A DNA stretch of 15,166 nt from Paracoccaceae bacterium (GTDB lineage: Bacteria; Pseudomonadota; Alphaproteobacteria; Rhodobacterales; Rhodobacteraceae): assembly GCA_016764835.1 (NCBI GenBank), contig JAESRD010000183.1:1-15166 (forward strand). Reading direction: 5' to 3'. Shown here piece after piece: positions 6,211 to 14,167 of this stretch. The notes under the pieces are model-generated. The model was not told where the DNA came from, searched no databases, and saw nothing but the letters and a program-made list of their open reading frames with translations. Position numbers and translations under genes: made by a program. The first letter of the stretch is position 1. Every line of letters starts with the position of its first letter.

Positions 6211-7086
6211 ATGGTAAGAGATAATTGGGACGATTTGCGCTATGTTTTGGCGGTGGCTGAGACCGGCTCTGTGGCGGCGGCAGCGCGCGCATTGGGGGTG
6301 AACCATGCCACGGTTTTGCGCCGGGTTACGGCGTTTGAGGCCCTGCATGAAACCATATTGTTTGAGCGCAGCGCCGCTGGCTATATCATCCCGCCCGAAC
6401 GGATAAAGGTGATAGAGGCGGCGCGCGAAGCGGCCCTGGCCCATGATGCCGTCAGCCGGGCAATCCGCGGCACCGGCGATGCGCCCAGCAGCCCGTTGCG
6501 GATAACCTCGACCGATACGTTCTGCCTGACGGTTCTACCGCCGATCGCCGTGGCTTTTGGTCAACAGGGGCAGGCGGTCGAGCTGCTGTCATCGAACCAT
6601 CATATTGATCTGGCACGGCTTTCGGCTGATCTGACTGTGCGCCCGGCGCTAAAGCTGCCGGAAGATTTTTCTGGCGATATTGCGGGCATGTTGGGATTTG
6701 CCGCTTATGGCCCGGTTAAACCGCAGGAGGCCAAACAACCTGAAGCCAAACCAAGTTGGATCGGGTTGCGCGGCGCGATCGGGCGGGCATCTGGGGCCGA
6801 TTGGCTGAAGGCCATTATTCCCAACAGCGAAATAATGGGCGGAACTGACAGTTTTGTCGTCATGCGCGAAATGGTGGCGCAGGGTTTTGGCCGCGGGGTT
6901 TTGCCCTGCTGTCTGGGTGACGATGACCCACGTTTGGTACGGTTGGATTACGACCTGTCGGGCCATAGCGTGCCGTTTTGGGTGGCCAGCCATGTTGATC
7001 TCGCCGATGCGCCGCGTCTGACCCGGCTGCGGCGCAAACTGATCGGGGCATTGCAGGCTTACGGCCCACGGCTTGAAGGCTGGTAG
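6211..7086 (+). CDS. LysR-family transcriptional regulator
   Basis: This encodes 291 residues from the ATG at 6211. The winged helix-turn-helix is at about residues 5-64: WDDLRYVLAVAETGS, AAAARALGVNHATVLRRV, then FERSAAGYIIP. A LysR-type effector-binding domain follows, including the late segment VAQGFGRGVLPCCLGDD. Start choice is uncertain: an in-frame ATG at 6175 would give 303 residues, but the family's helix-turn-helix normally begins within a few residues of the start, and neither site has a good Shine-Dalgarno. The gene is divergent from the cytochrome c' / diheme cytochrome pair and separated from it by an inverted repeat, so it probably regulates that pair and itself. The effector is unknown. 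Its stop codon directly abuts the stop of the convergent 55-residue gene. Confidence 0.88.
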   Translation: MVRDNWDDLRYVLAVAETGSVAAAARALGVNHATVLRRVTAFEALHETILFERSAAGYIIPPERIKVIEAAREAALAHDAVSRAIRGTGDAPSSPLRITSTDTFCLTVLPPIAVAFGQQGQAVELLSSNHHIDLARLSADLTVRPALKLPEDFSGDIAGMLGFAAYGPVKPQEAKQPEAKPSWIGLRGAIGRASGADWLKAIIPNSEIMGGTDSFVVMREMVAQGFGRGVLPCCLGDDDPRLVRLDYDLSGHSVPFWVASHVDLADAPRLTRLRRKLIGALQAYGPRLEGW

Positions 7087-7254
7087 CTAGAACCTCGGGC
7101 GGCGCGCCCGCTCAACCTTTAGCCACTCTGGCCAACCCCATATTTGTTCAATGCCGTAAAACACCAAACATAGTGCGGCGATGGCTATGATGATTTTGAG
7201 TTGGTTGCCCGATGGCGGGCGGCGCGCCAGCCGCGACAGGCGCATAAGCCACAT
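7087..7254 (-). CDS. Small single-span membrane protein downstream of hpt (55 aa)
   Basis: This is a short gene. The ATG shares its A with the hpt stop (TGATG on the minus strand), and a TAG at 7087-7089 lies directly against the LysR stop. The protein starts [16 protein letters not shown], has a hydrophobic segment at about residues 19-38 (LKIIIAIAALCLVFYGIEQI), then GWPEWLKV and a basic end RARRPRF. The basic N-terminus suggests a cytoplasmic N-terminus. The motif ARRP occurs near both ends (10-13 and 50-53), encoded by a 12-bp direct repeat (7097-7108 and 7217-7228). Evidence that it is real: stop-to-start overlap with hpt, a clean membrane protein pattern, and an exact fit between hpt and the LysR gene. 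I recall similar unnamed proteins in Rhodobacteraceae but cannot verify this. Function is unknown. Confidence 0.7.
   Translation of the reverse strand: MWLMRLSRLARRPPSGNQLKIIIAIAALCLVFYGIEQIWGWPEWLKVERARRPRF
7096..7110. terminator. Short GC hairpin just after the LysR gene
   Basis: CGGGC pairs with GCCCG around GGCGC, ten bases beyond the LysR stop and inside the end of the convergent small gene. The plus-strand downstream sequence is CTCAACCTTT, so at best it is a weak terminator for the LysR transcript. Confidence 0.25.
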
Positions 7255-7793
7255 CATTCTTCGGTAAACCGGACCTTGCCAATATAGGGCAGGTTGCGGT
7301 TTCTTTGTGCAAAATCAATACCGTAGCCAACGACAAACTCATCGGGGATGGTGAAGCCGATCCAGTCAGAGCTAAACTCAACCTCGCGCCGCGACGGCTT
7401 GTCAAGCAGGGCAATAGACAGCAGCCGCGCCGGGTTTCGTGTGCTCAAGAATTTGGTAACATGGCTGAGCGTGTGGCCTGTATCGACGATATCTTCGACA
7501 ACCAGCACATCGCGGCCATGGATCTTACCGCGCAAATCTTTGTGAATACGCACTTCACGCGAGCTGACCATCTTGTCGCCATAAGACGAGGCCTCAAGAA
7601 AATCGACCTCGATCGGTAGGTCAATTTCGCGCACCAGATCGGCGATAAACACGAAAGAACCGCGCAGCAGCCCGACGACAACCAGCTTATCGGTATCGGC
7701 AAATTCGACCTCGATCTCGCGGGCCAAAGATTCGATCCTTGCCGCAATTTCTTTGGCAGAAATCATCTGGTCGATAACATATGGTTTGGTCAC
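7254..7793 (-). CDS. hpt: Hypoxanthine phosphoribosyltransferase (GTG start)
   Basis: This encodes 179 residues, close to the length of E. coli Hpt. The enzyme joins hypoxanthine (and usually guanine) to PRPP to make IMP or GMP in purine salvage, in the cytoplasm. It shows GLLRGSF (41-47), the flexible-loop SSYG (69-72), the PRPP motif [11 protein letters not shown] (96-106) with acidic Glu100-Asp101 and catalytic-type Asp104, [10 protein letters not shown], and the C-terminal [24 protein letters not shown] block that is nearly invariant in the family. The start is GTG, with AAGGGGGA seven bases upstream on the minus strand (7801-7808); an alternative ATG at residue 10 would remove family N-terminal sequence. 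It is divergent from the Sel1 gene, and its stop overlaps the small membrane gene. Confidence 0.96.
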   Translation of the reverse strand: MTKPYVIDQMISAKEIAARIESLAREIEVEFADTDKLVVVGLLRGSFVFIADLVREIDLPIEVDFLEASSYGDKMVSSREVRIHKDLRGKIHGRDVLVVEDIVDTGHTLSHVTKFLSTRNPARLLSIALLDKPSRREVEFSSDWIGFTIPDEFVVGYGIDFAQRNRNLPYIGKVRFTEE

Positions 7794-7806
7794 GCCGCTG
7801 TCCCCC

Positions 7807-7836
7807 TTGGTGGCCCCATCGCTTTTGCGCTATCAT
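7807..7836 (+). promoter_or_regulatory. Possible promoter of the Sel1-repeat gene
   Basis: TTGGTG, 18 bases, TATCAT, ending 28 bases before the ATG at 7865. The -10 matches five of six consensus bases and the -35 three (the TTG). It lies in the 71-base divergent gap with hpt and overlaps the hpt Shine-Dalgarno region on the opposite strand. A palindrome ATACCGGTAT (7835-7844) overlaps its end. Confidence 0.35.
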
Positions 7837-7864
7837 ACCGGTATTTTCAAACGGAGTTTTCCCA

Positions 7865-8809
7865 ATGCTGCATTATTTGCGCGCTTTTATCTTGCAAGTT
7901 GTTCTTGGCCTATATTGTTTCGCTGCCCCCTCAGGCGTTTTGGCCCAAACAGATATTGAGGCCCAGACCGAGGCTGCCCGCGCCGCTTATATTGCGGGTG
8001 ACTACGTTACCGCCATGGATTTGGCTGTTGAGCCAGCCAATGCCGGGATCGGTGCCGCGCAAAATATTTTGGGTATTGGCTATAATATGGGGCAGGGGCT
8101 GGAGCAAGATATTGAGCTGGCCGTGCTCTGGTTTGAGAGCGCTATTGAGAATGGCAGCGCCAAGGCGGCACATAATCTTGGCACGCTGATGCGTGATGGC
8201 GGGCCGGGTTTTGCCGCCAACCCGGTGCGGGCGCGCAGCCTCTTTGAGCAAGCCGTTGCGCAAGATTTCACCCCAGCGTTGACCGCCCTTGGCTATATGT
8301 ATGATCACGGGCTTGGTGGCCCGGCTCTATCAGCCGAGGCCAATGCTTTGTTTGTACGCGCTCTTGCGGCGGGCGATGTTGCTGCATCCGAACCGTTGGC
8401 GCACCAATATCTTGAGGGCCGGTTCGTGGCGCAAGATGATACGATCGCGCGGGCGCTTTTTGCCGATTCTGCGGCGATAGGTGACGCTCAGTCGACCAAT
8501 AACCTCGGTATTATGAATGAGCTTGGCCGCGGCGGTCCGGTTGATCTTAATCGGGCAAGACAGCTCTACTTGCAATCTGTTTCTGGGGGGCAAGCCCGCG
8601 CCGGGCTAAGCCTTGCCACGCTTATTTACGACAATCCCGAAATGGGCAGCCGCGAAGAGCAATACGGCTATTGTTTTTGGGCCCTGCGCCATGCCGACCC
8701 TAGCAACCAAGAGCCCATCTCTGGCGCCTGTCAGCCGATGATCGATGCGCTAAACGCCAAGCAAGCCCAAGCTGCTGGGTTCTTCGCCGACGCGCTAGAT
8801 GCCCCGTAA
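7865..8809 (+). CDS. Secreted Sel1-like repeat protein
   Basis: This encodes 314 residues. The ATG at 7865 is chosen because GGAG lies eight bases before it and because it opens a proper signal peptide (MLHYLRAFILQVVLGLYC, cut likely after GVLA near residue 27). The open frame reaches back to an ATG at 7781, but that would put a 28-residue nonsense leader before the signal. From about residue 50 the protein is a series of Sel1-like repeats of roughly 36 residues: AAQNILGIGYNMGQGLEQDIELAVLWFESA, AAHNLGTLMRDGG, PALTALGYMYDHGLGG, STNNLGIMNELGRGG. Five or so units can be counted. Such alpha-helical arrays bind other proteins; several family members act in envelope or signalling roles. No catalytic domain is present. 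The partner is unknown. Confidence 0.88.
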   Translation: MLHYLRAFILQVVLGLYCFAAPSGVLAQTDIEAQTEAARAAYIAGDYVTAMDLAVEPANAGIGAAQNILGIGYNMGQGLEQDIELAVLWFESAIENGSAKAAHNLGTLMRDGGPGFAANPVRARSLFEQAVAQDFTPALTALGYMYDHGLGGPALSAEANALFVRALAAGDVAASEPLAHQYLEGRFVAQDDTIARALFADSAAIGDAQSTNNLGIMNELGRGGPVDLNRARQLYLQSVSGGQARAGLSLATLIYDNPEMGSREEQYGYCFWALRHADPSNQEPISGACQPMIDALNAKQAQAAGFFADALDAP

Positions 8810-8914
8810 GTGCAACATCTGCGACGGCCTGCGACGCATCGCCTCTTGATATTAGCCGCCAGCTGCATGAAACCGGTTTTGCCCAAGTAACGCCAAAAGG
8901 CCGCGACCACTCTT

Positions 8915-9373
8915 ATGCCAAAACACTCAGAGACCCGCCAGATCCGTTTTAGCGCCGATCAAATGTATGATCTGGTGGCTGATGTTGCCAGCTATCCGGC
9001 GTTTTTGCCGTGGACGGCGGCGGCGCGCATTCGCGACACCACTGAGCACGGTGATCACATTGTGATGTTGGCCGATCTGGTCGTGTCGTTCAAAGTGTTT
9101 CGCGAGCGGTTTGGCAGCCGGGTGACGCTCTGGCCTCAGAGCCGCCGGATTGAGACCGAATATATTGACGGGCCGTTTAAACATATGGTCAGCCAGTGGG
9201 AATTTGTGCCGCAAGATCAGGGCTGCGAAATCCGTTTTGAGGTGGATTTTGAATTTAAGAACAGGCTGTTGCAGGGCGCTGCCGGCCTGTTTTTCAACGA
9301 GGCCATGCAGCGTATCGTCCGCAGTTTTGAGACCCGCGCTGAGGCTCTATACGGGTCAAAGCGGCGCGAATAG
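8915..9373 (+). CDS. Coq10/RatA-family START-domain protein
   Basis: This encodes 152 residues of the SRPBCC (START-like) fold: MPKHSETRQIRFSADQMYDLVADVASYPAFLPWTAAARI at the N-terminus, and the C-terminal helix LLQGAAGLFFNEAMQRIVRSFETRAEALYG. This is the family of Coq10, a coenzyme Q binding protein needed for efficient respiration, and of E. coli RatA. In an alphaproteobacterium a ubiquinone-binding role is the better guess, and toxin annotation should be treated with caution. No Shine-Dalgarno is obvious before the ATG. The 105 bases before it (8810-8914) contain no gene or convincing promoter. Its last 18 bases overlap the end of the convergent VOC gene. In other Rhodobacterales, as I recall, this gene tends to lie near lipA and cinA; lipA is not present here. 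Confidence 0.87.
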   Translation: MPKHSETRQIRFSADQMYDLVADVASYPAFLPWTAAARIRDTTEHGDHIVMLADLVVSFKVFRERFGSRVTLWPQSRRIETEYIDGPFKHMVSQWEFVPQDQGCEIRFEVDFEFKNRLLQGAAGLFFNEAMQRIVRSFETRAEALYGSKRRE

Positions 9374-9748
9374 ATCGACCCGGTAGCCATCAGGGTCGGC
9401 CAATACAGCATAACGCTGGCCCCAAAATGCATCCCATGGTTCTTTGACCAGCGCGTGGCCGGCATCAGTGATCCGCTGGGCAATGGTGTTGAGCTGCGCC
9501 GCATCGGCACAAAGTAGCGCAAAGCTCGAATGGTTGGACGGGCGCGGTGGCGCGCCGATCAGCTTTTCCATGAGGGCGAATGTATCAATCATCAGCCGCA
9601 CATCGCCCGGCGCGGTTTCTGGCTCAAGATGCATGGCATCATCGGCAAAATCGGCAAAGGTGAAGCCGATCAGCTCATAAAAGGCCGCCGTTTTGCGCAG
9701 GTCTGTGCTGGCCACGGCGATAGCGTCGATGCGGGGAGGGAGTGTCAT
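9356..9748 (-). CDS. VOC-family (glyoxalase/bleomycin resistance-like) protein
   Basis: This encodes 130 residues of the vicinal oxygen chelate fold: IDAIAVASTDLRKTAAFYELIGFTF at the start, NHSSFALLCADAAQLNTIAQRITDAGHALVKEPWDAFWGQRYAVLADPDGYRVDLFAPL at the end, showing both beta-alpha-beta-beta-beta halves. The usual first metal ligand (His before the first strand) is not seen at its place, and the usual Glu after DPDGY is Asp here, so the metal site may be altered or absent. Substrate is unknown. The ATG overlaps the cinA stop as ATGA, with AGGAA a few bases upstream inside cinA, so it is the last gene of the ispDF-pgpA-cinA unit. It overlaps the Coq10-family gene tail to tail by 18 bases. 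Confidence 0.82.
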   Translation of the reverse strand: MTLPPRIDAIAVASTDLRKTAAFYELIGFTFADFADDAMHLEPETAPGDVRLMIDTFALMEKLIGAPPRPSNHSSFALLCADAAQLNTIAQRITDAGHALVKEPWDAFWGQRYAVLADPDGYRVDLFAPL

Positions 9749-10221
9749 ACGGGTTTCCTGCTCAATTCTTGCAATAACAAAGTCAGCGCAAATTCTACAG
9801 CTGCTTGGCGGACAGTGTCGCGCCCCAGCGCACCAAATTCAACCGTTTGGCTATGCGTTTTTTGCGGCGTGGCGATGCCAAAGCAAACCCGACCTTCGGG
9901 TTTATGCTCGGACGGTCCCGGCCCGGCAATGCCGGTGACCGACACGGCGAGCGTGGCGTTTGATCGGGTCAGCACGCCTTGGGCCATTTGGCTGGCCACC
10001 TGTTCTGAGACTGCGCCGAACTTGGCCAATGCCTCGGGCGTAACGCCGAGCATCTCTTGTTTGGCGGTGTTCGAATAAGTGATGAAAGCCCGCTCAAAAA
10101 CCTCTGACGCGCCCGCAATTTGCGTGAGTGCAGCACTCAGCAAACCGCCCGTGCAGCTTTCGGCTAGAGCAATCATCTGGCCAGATGCCCGCGCAGCTGC
10201 GACGACCTCAGCCGCACTCAT
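9745..10221 (-). CDS. pncC: CinA C-terminal domain protein, nicotinamide-nucleotide amidohydrolase (PncC-type)
   Basis: This encodes 158 residues corresponding to the CinA C-terminal domain alone, without the N-terminal MoaB-like domain of full-length CinA. The enzyme deamidates nicotinamide mononucleotide to nicotinate mononucleotide in pyridine nucleotide recycling. Signature segments are AESCTGG (20-26, catalytic-type Ser22), FITYSNTAKQEMLGV (46-60, with Tyr49 and Lys54), and SVTGIAGPG (94-102). The GPGPSEHKPEG stretch departs slightly from the usual glycine-rich GPGG form and has Glu where KPVG is usual. Start and stop both overlap neighbours as ATGA. Stand-alone proteins of this kind are often annotated simply as CinA family. 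Confidence 0.92.
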   Translation of the reverse strand: MSAAEVVAAARASGQMIALAESCTGGLLSAALTQIAGASEVFERAFITYSNTAKQEMLGVTPEALAKFGAVSEQVASQMAQGVLTRSNATLAVSVTGIAGPGPSEHKPEGRVCFGIATPQKTHSQTVEFGALGRDTVRQAAVEFALTLLLQELSRKPV

Positions 10222-10715
10222 AGCAGCACTTTATGCGCCAACACGGCCAGTAAAATAACGCCAATAGCGGCGGCTAGTCCGGCCAAAACATCATCGAGCA
10301 TCAGCCCCATCGTGTCGCCGCGCCGGTCTGCTTTGCCGATGATACTTGGTTTGGTAATGTCAAATAACCGAAACAAAACAAAGGCCGCGACCCAGCCGGG
10401 CCAAAGCCGCAGCACATCTACGCCAACATGCGCCGCGCCAAACGAGACCGGCCATAGGGCGATCCACTGGCCACACAACTCGTCAATCACAACCTGGCTG
10501 GGGTCATGCTCGCCACAAGCGGCGCATTCGGCTTTGGCCGCCCAAAGCCCTATTGGAAAACTGGCGACAATGGCCAACAGCAACAGCCACGGCCCGCCCA
10601 AAGCGTGCAAAGCCCAAGCCAAAGGCAGCGACACCAGCGCGCCCCACGTGCCGGGGGCCGGGCGGATATTGCCAATGCCAAACAGGGTGGCGACATTGCG
10701 CGCCAACCCGTTCAT
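10218..10715 (-). CDS. pgpA: Phosphatidylglycerophosphatase A
   Basis: This encodes 165 residues of an inner-membrane lipid phosphatase that turns phosphatidylglycerophosphate into phosphatidylglycerol. The family opening [16 protein letters not shown] is at 12-27, the acidic site [17 protein letters not shown] at 71-87 (Asp71, Asp78, Glu79), and [18 protein letters not shown]...LMLDD at 115-142 (Asp119, Asp141, Asp142). Hydrophobic segments lie at about 25-62, 105-118 and 143-163, giving the expected multi-pass membrane protein. The ATG overlaps the ispDF stop as ATGA, and the stop overlaps the cinA start the same way. The family identification is unambiguous. Confidence 0.95.
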   Translation of the reverse strand: MNGLARNVATLFGIGNIRPAPGTWGALVSLPLAWALHALGGPWLLLLAIVASFPIGLWAAKAECAACGEHDPSQVVIDELCGQWIALWPVSFGAAHVGVDVLRLWPGWVAAFVLFRLFDITKPSIIGKADRRGDTMGLMLDDVLAGLAAAIGVILLAVLAHKVLL

Positions 10716-11851
10716 ACCTTCACCAATGTTGCTGTGGCCATTGCCGCTATTCCTTCTTCTCGCCCGGTAAACCCGAGCCGCTCAGATGTGGTTGCTTTTA
10801 CGCTTATCCGGCCCAACTCAACCCCGGTAATCCGGCATAGCTCGGCCTGCATAGCCTGCGCATGTGGGCCAATTTTTGGCTGTTCGCAGATCAGCGTGAC
10901 ATCAGCATGGGTCATCACAAAACCCTTTTCGCGCACCAACGCGGCAGCATGTGCCAGAAAAATCTCGCTGGCAGCGCCTTTCCACTGCGGGTCACTAGGT
11001 GGGAAATGACGGCCAATATCGCCTTCAACCAGCGCGCCATAGATCGCATCGGTCAGCGCATGCATGCCGACATCGGCGTCAGAATGGCCTTGCAGCCCGC
11101 GCCCATGCTCAAGGCGAATACCGCAGAGCATGACGTGATCGCCAGTGCCAAATCTGTGCACATCAAAGCCATTGCCACATCGAATATCCATATCGCTGCC
11201 TTTCTGCTGCGCGCCAATGATCTGGCGGGCACGGTCAAAATCATCTGGATAGGTGATTTTGATATTGTCTTCGTGGCCTTGGGTGATAACAACATCGATC
11301 CCTGCCGCGCGTGCGACCTCAACATCATCAGAGGCATCTAGGTCATGTTTGCGAAATGCTGACAATATAGCTGCATAATCAAAACCTTGCGGGGTTTGTG
11401 CGCGCCAAAGCCCGGCGCGGTCTTGCATGCCGGTGACACGCTGATCACCGCGCCAAAGCGCATCGGTCACGGGCAAAGCCGGAGCGGCACCTTGGGCTGT
11501 TTGCAAAGCATTAAGCACGCCGGTGATCACCGATTCAGGCACAGTCGCCCGCGCCCCATCATGGATGAGCACAAGATCAGGCGGTGTTTCTGAGAGCGCC
11601 TCCAGCCCGGCCAAAACCGAGGCGCAGCGGCTGGCACCACCGGCCACTAGCCTGTGACCCTGCTGCGCATAATCCGCGCCCAGATCCATATCATCTGGGT
11701 GCAAAATGATGCAAAGCTGACCAAAACTGGCAAAACGCGCAACCGTCCGGTCGAGCACGCGCATGCCCGCCAGATCACGCCATTGTTTGGCCAGTTCCCC
11801 ATCGGCACGGCTGCCCCGCCCGGCGGCTACAATGATAATCGCAACATCCAT
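10712..11851 (-). CDS. ispDF: Bifunctional IspD/IspF, MEP-pathway enzyme
   Basis: This encodes 379 residues in two fused enzymes of the non-mevalonate isoprenoid pathway. Residues 1 to about 218 are IspD, which makes CDP-methylerythritol from MEP and [14 protein letters not shown] with Arg15 and Lys22, IHDGAR (97-101), RAQTPQGF (150-157), NIKIT (196-200). Residues 223-379 are IspF, which forms the cyclic diphosphate: metal ligands Asp230 and His232 in GFDVHRF and His264 in GMHALTDAI, then [11 protein letters not shown] and [16 protein letters not shown]. The IspE enzyme acting between them is not in the window. Fused IspDF is typical of alphaproteobacteria. Two prolines usual in IspD are alanine here (AKQ for PKQ, ARA for ARP). 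It is the first gene of the ispDF-pgpA-cinA-VOC unit. Confidence 0.95.
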   Translation of the reverse strand: MDVAIIIVAAGRGSRADGELAKQWRDLAGMRVLDRTVARFASFGQLCIILHPDDMDLGADYAQQGHRLVAGGASRCASVLAGLEALSETPPDLVLIHDGARATVPESVITGVLNALQTAQGAAPALPVTDALWRGDQRVTGMQDRAGLWRAQTPQGFDYAAILSAFRKHDLDASDDVEVARAAGIDVVITQGHEDNIKITYPDDFDRARQIIGAQQKGSDMDIRCGNGFDVHRFGTGDHVMLCGIRLEHGRGLQGHSDADVGMHALTDAIYGALVEGDIGRHFPPSDPQWKGAASEIFLAHAAALVREKGFVMTHADVTLICEQPKIGPHAQAMQAELCRITGVELGRISVKATTSERLGFTGREEGIAAMATATLVKV

Positions 11852-11896
11852 TATTCATCTCTTTATCGCAATTTCGCGCCATAACTGTTGGCCAAA

Positions 11897-11925
11897 GTCA
11901 TATTGTTAGAAATGCGGCGGCGCAA
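11897..11925 (-). promoter_or_regulatory. Possible promoter of the ispDF operon
   Basis: On the minus strand, TTGCGC, 17 bases, TATGAC, ending 45 bases before the ispDF ATG. The match to consensus is modest (three and four of six). The 220-base gap between the divergent ispDF and dusB genes (11852-12071) must carry promoters for both operons; I could not pick a convincing one for dusB. Confidence 0.25.
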
Positions 11926-12071
11926 TTCCATTCGAACCACGGGCAATATGCACAAAAATTAGGCAGTCCGCTTTTTTGCCGTGCAGTTTACGTTGGGTTT
12001 CATTGTCTCACCGGCTGAGGCGCAGTAACACCAAGGCTATCCGCACAAACATTGGGCATTCGGTCAATCAA

Positions 12072-13076
12072 ATGGCACATATCGAAAAAGTCGCGCTGCC
12101 TGATGGGCTTTTGACGCCGCCTATTGCGCTAGCGCCAATGGCTGGGATCACAGATTTGCCGTTTCGCGAGCTTGTGCTGCGCTTTGGCACGGGCTGGGTC
12201 GTATCGGAAATGGTCGCCAGCCAAGAAATGTTGACGTTGAGTAAGAGCAGCCGGGCTAAAGCCGAGCTGGGCTTTGGCGCAGCGCGCAGCGCGGTGCAGC
12301 TGGCCGGGCGCGAGCCATATTGGATGGGCGAGGCGGCGCGGATGGCACAAGGCCAAGGGGCAAAGCTGATCGACATTAATATGGGCTGCCCGGCGCGCAA
12401 GGTGACCAATGGCTATTCGGGCGCGGCGCTTATGCGCGATCTCGATCTTGCATTGTCGCTGATCGAGGCCGTGATTGAGGCTGTTGATCTGCCAGTGACG
12501 CTAAAGTGCAGGCTGGGGTGGGATGAGACCCAGCCCAATGCGCCTGAGCTGGCCCGCAGGGCGCAAGAGGCTGGCATCTGTTTGGTGACGGTGCATGGCC
12601 GCACGCGGTGTCAGTTCTATAAGGGTCAGGCCGACTGGGCAGCAATTTCAGCGGTAAAACAAGCGGTTAGTATTCCCGTGATTGCCAATGGCGATATCAT
12701 AGATACCGGCTCCGCGCGGCAGGCTTTGCAACAATCTGGGGCTGACGGCGTTATGGTCGGGCGCGGGGCGCAGGGCGCGCCGTGGCGGCTGGCGCAGATC
12801 AGTGCGGCTTTGTTTGGCACGGCTGCGCCCGATATCCCGCAAGGGGCCGATCTGGCCGATTTGGTGGCCGAACATTACCAAAGCATATTGTCATTCTACG
12901 GCGCCAAACACGGGCTGAAAGCCGCTCGCAAACATCTTGGCTGGTATATGGACGGGGCCAAAACCCCGCCTGTTTTGCGCCGCGAAGTCCTGACGGCCAG
13001 TGATGCCGCAACCGTCTTGCGGTTGCTGCCAACGGCGATGACCGCGCAAAGCACCACAACAGGAGATGCCGCATGA
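12072..13076 (+). CDS. dusB: tRNA-dihydrouridine synthase DusB (NifR3)
   Basis: This encodes 334 residues from the ATG at 12072. The enzyme uses FMN and NADPH to reduce uridine to dihydrouridine in the tRNA D-loop. The TIM barrel shows LAPMAGITDLPFR at 20-32, SEMVASQEML, AVQLAGREP, the active-site region DINMGCPARKV with Cys106, VTLKCRLGWD, VTVHGRTRCQFYKG, PVIANGDI and GADGVMVGRGAQGAPW for phosphate binding. The open frame extends upstream to 11976, but the extra 32 residues lack any family resemblance and would exceed the normal length. No clear Shine-Dalgarno precedes 12072. It is the nifR3 gene of the nifR3-ntrB-ntrC operon known from Rhodobacter capsulatus, and its stop overlaps ntrB as ATGA. 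Confidence 0.94.
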   Translation: MAHIEKVALPDGLLTPPIALAPMAGITDLPFRELVLRFGTGWVVSEMVASQEMLTLSKSSRAKAELGFGAARSAVQLAGREPYWMGEAARMAQGQGAKLIDINMGCPARKVTNGYSGAALMRDLDLALSLIEAVIEAVDLPVTLKCRLGWDETQPNAPELARRAQEAGICLVTVHGRTRCQFYKGQADWAAISAVKQAVSIPVIANGDIIDTGSARQALQQSGADGVMVGRGAQGAPWRLAQISAALFGTAAPDIPQGADLADLVAEHYQSILSFYGAKHGLKAARKHLGWYMDGAKTPPVLRREVLTASDAATVLRLLPTAMTAQSTTTGDAA

Positions 13077-14167
13077 TCGTTGACGCTGCATTATGGAGCT
13101 CATTGCCGTTGCCTGCTTTGCTGCTGGATGGCGATGATTTAATTGTAGAGATAAACCCGGCGGCAGAAGGCTTTCTTAACCTGTCCAGCCGGGCGCTGAT
13201 CGGCGCGCCGGTTTGGGACAAGGTGATGATCGATGTTGCTCTTGAAGAGGCATTCTCAAGAGCACGGTCGCAGCGTTCATCGTTGTTTATCAATGATGTA
13301 GATGTAGGCTCCGGCGAGAGAGCTCCCTTGCAATGCAACATTCAAATAGCACCGTTGCAGGGCTCTGACGACCATATGCTCATGCTTATTGCCCCGCGTG
13401 AAATCGCCAACCGCATGTCGCAGAGCATATCGAGCGGCAAGGCGGCAAAGTCAGCGATCGGCATGGCTGAGATGCTGGTGCATGAGATCAAAAACCCGCT
13501 GGCTGGCATTACCGGTGCGGCGCAATTGCTGTCTATGGAGCTTAGGGGCGATGATCTTGAGCTGACCGATTTGATCGTGGCTGAAAGCCGGCGGATTGTG
13601 AAATTGCTCGACCAGGTCGAACAATTTGGCAATTTGCGGCCACCAAACCTGCGGGCTGTTAACATTCATGATGTGCTCGACCGGGCGCACCGCTCTGCGG
13701 CTGTGGGCTACGGCGCACATATGAAATTCATTGAAGATTACGACCCGTCTTTGCCGTTGGTTTGGGCCGATAGTGACATGCTGTTGCAGATCTTTCTCAA
13801 CTTGTTGAAAAACGCCTCTGAAGCCAACCTAGATGGTGGCACCATACGGTTGCGCAGTTTCTATGAAGCCGCTTTACGTGTGACCCGCCCTGATGGTAGC
13901 CGCTCACGGCTGCCGGTGCAGATAGAGATCATTGATGATGGCCCCGGCCTGCCGCCCGAGATTGAAACAGATGTGTTTGAACCCTTTGTCTCTGGCCGCG
14001 AAAACGGCACCGGGCTGGGGCTGGCGCTGGTGTCCAAACTTATCGCCGATATTGGCGGTTGGGTCTCGGTCGACTCGGTGCCGGGCCGCACTGTTTTTCG
14101 TATTTCGTTGCCGCTTTGTCCCCAAGAGACAAGCGACCAAGTTGATGTTTTAACTGGAGTAAACTAA
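13073..14167 (+). CDS. ntrB: Nitrogen regulation sensor kinase NtrB
   Basis: This encodes 364 residues of the cytoplasmic two-component kinase/phosphatase that reads nitrogen status, normally through PII proteins, and phosphorylates NtrC. An N-terminal PAS domain starts at about residue 8 ([29 protein letters not shown]). The H-box is [20 protein letters not shown] with His137. The ATP-binding domain shows the N-box [11 protein letters not shown] (Asn248), the G1 box IDDGPGLP (288-295), FEPFVSGR and GTGLGLAL (313-320). No transmembrane segment is visible. The start is supported by AGGAG seven bases upstream (13061-13065) and overlaps the dusB stop. The stop TAA overlaps the ntrC ATG (TAATG). 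Confidence 0.95.
   Translation: MIVDAALWSSLPLPALLLDGDDLIVEINPAAEGFLNLSSRALIGAPVWDKVMIDVALEEAFSRARSQRSSLFINDVDVGSGERAPLQCNIQIAPLQGSDDHMLMLIAPREIANRMSQSISSGKAAKSAIGMAEMLVHEIKNPLAGITGAAQLLSMELRGDDLELTDLIVAESRRIVKLLDQVEQFGNLRPPNLRAVNIHDVLDRAHRSAAVGYGAHMKFIEDYDPSLPLVWADSDMLLQIFLNLLKNASEANLDGGTIRLRSFYEAALRVTRPDGSRSRLPVQIEIIDDGPGLPPEIETDVFEPFVSGRENGTGLGLALVSKLIADIGGWVSVDSVPGRTVFRISLPLCPQETSDQVDVLTGVN

Noticed and set aside
7097..7228. 12-bp direct repeat GGGCGGCGCGCC flanking the small gene, as a possible mobile element boundary
   Set aside because: Both copies lie inside the reading frame and encode the ARRP motif; no transposase, inverted ends or target duplication is present.
7781..7864. Longer start for the Sel1-repeat protein
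   Set aside because: The extra residues overlap the hpt start, precede a good Shine-Dalgarno and signal peptide, and look non-coding.
8915..9373. RatA toxin of a toxin-antitoxin pair
   Set aside because: No RatB-like partner gene is adjacent, and the family includes Coq10; a quinone-related role is more likely in this lineage.
9530..10078. Open frame of 182 codons on the plus strand
   Set aside because: Antisense to the VOC and cinA genes, which have clear family motifs and coupled starts.
11976..12071. Longer start for DusB
   Set aside because: The added 32 residues do not resemble the family N-terminus and make the protein too long; initiation at 12072 fits better.
11852..12071. Riboswitch or small RNA in the ispDF/dusB gap
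   Set aside because: Only weak pairing (GGCA/TGCC around a T-run) was seen; nothing resembles a known aptamer or a strong stem-loop series.
12799..13341. Open frame of 180 codons on the minus strand
   Set aside because: Antisense to the dusB/ntrB junction; no recognisable protein features.
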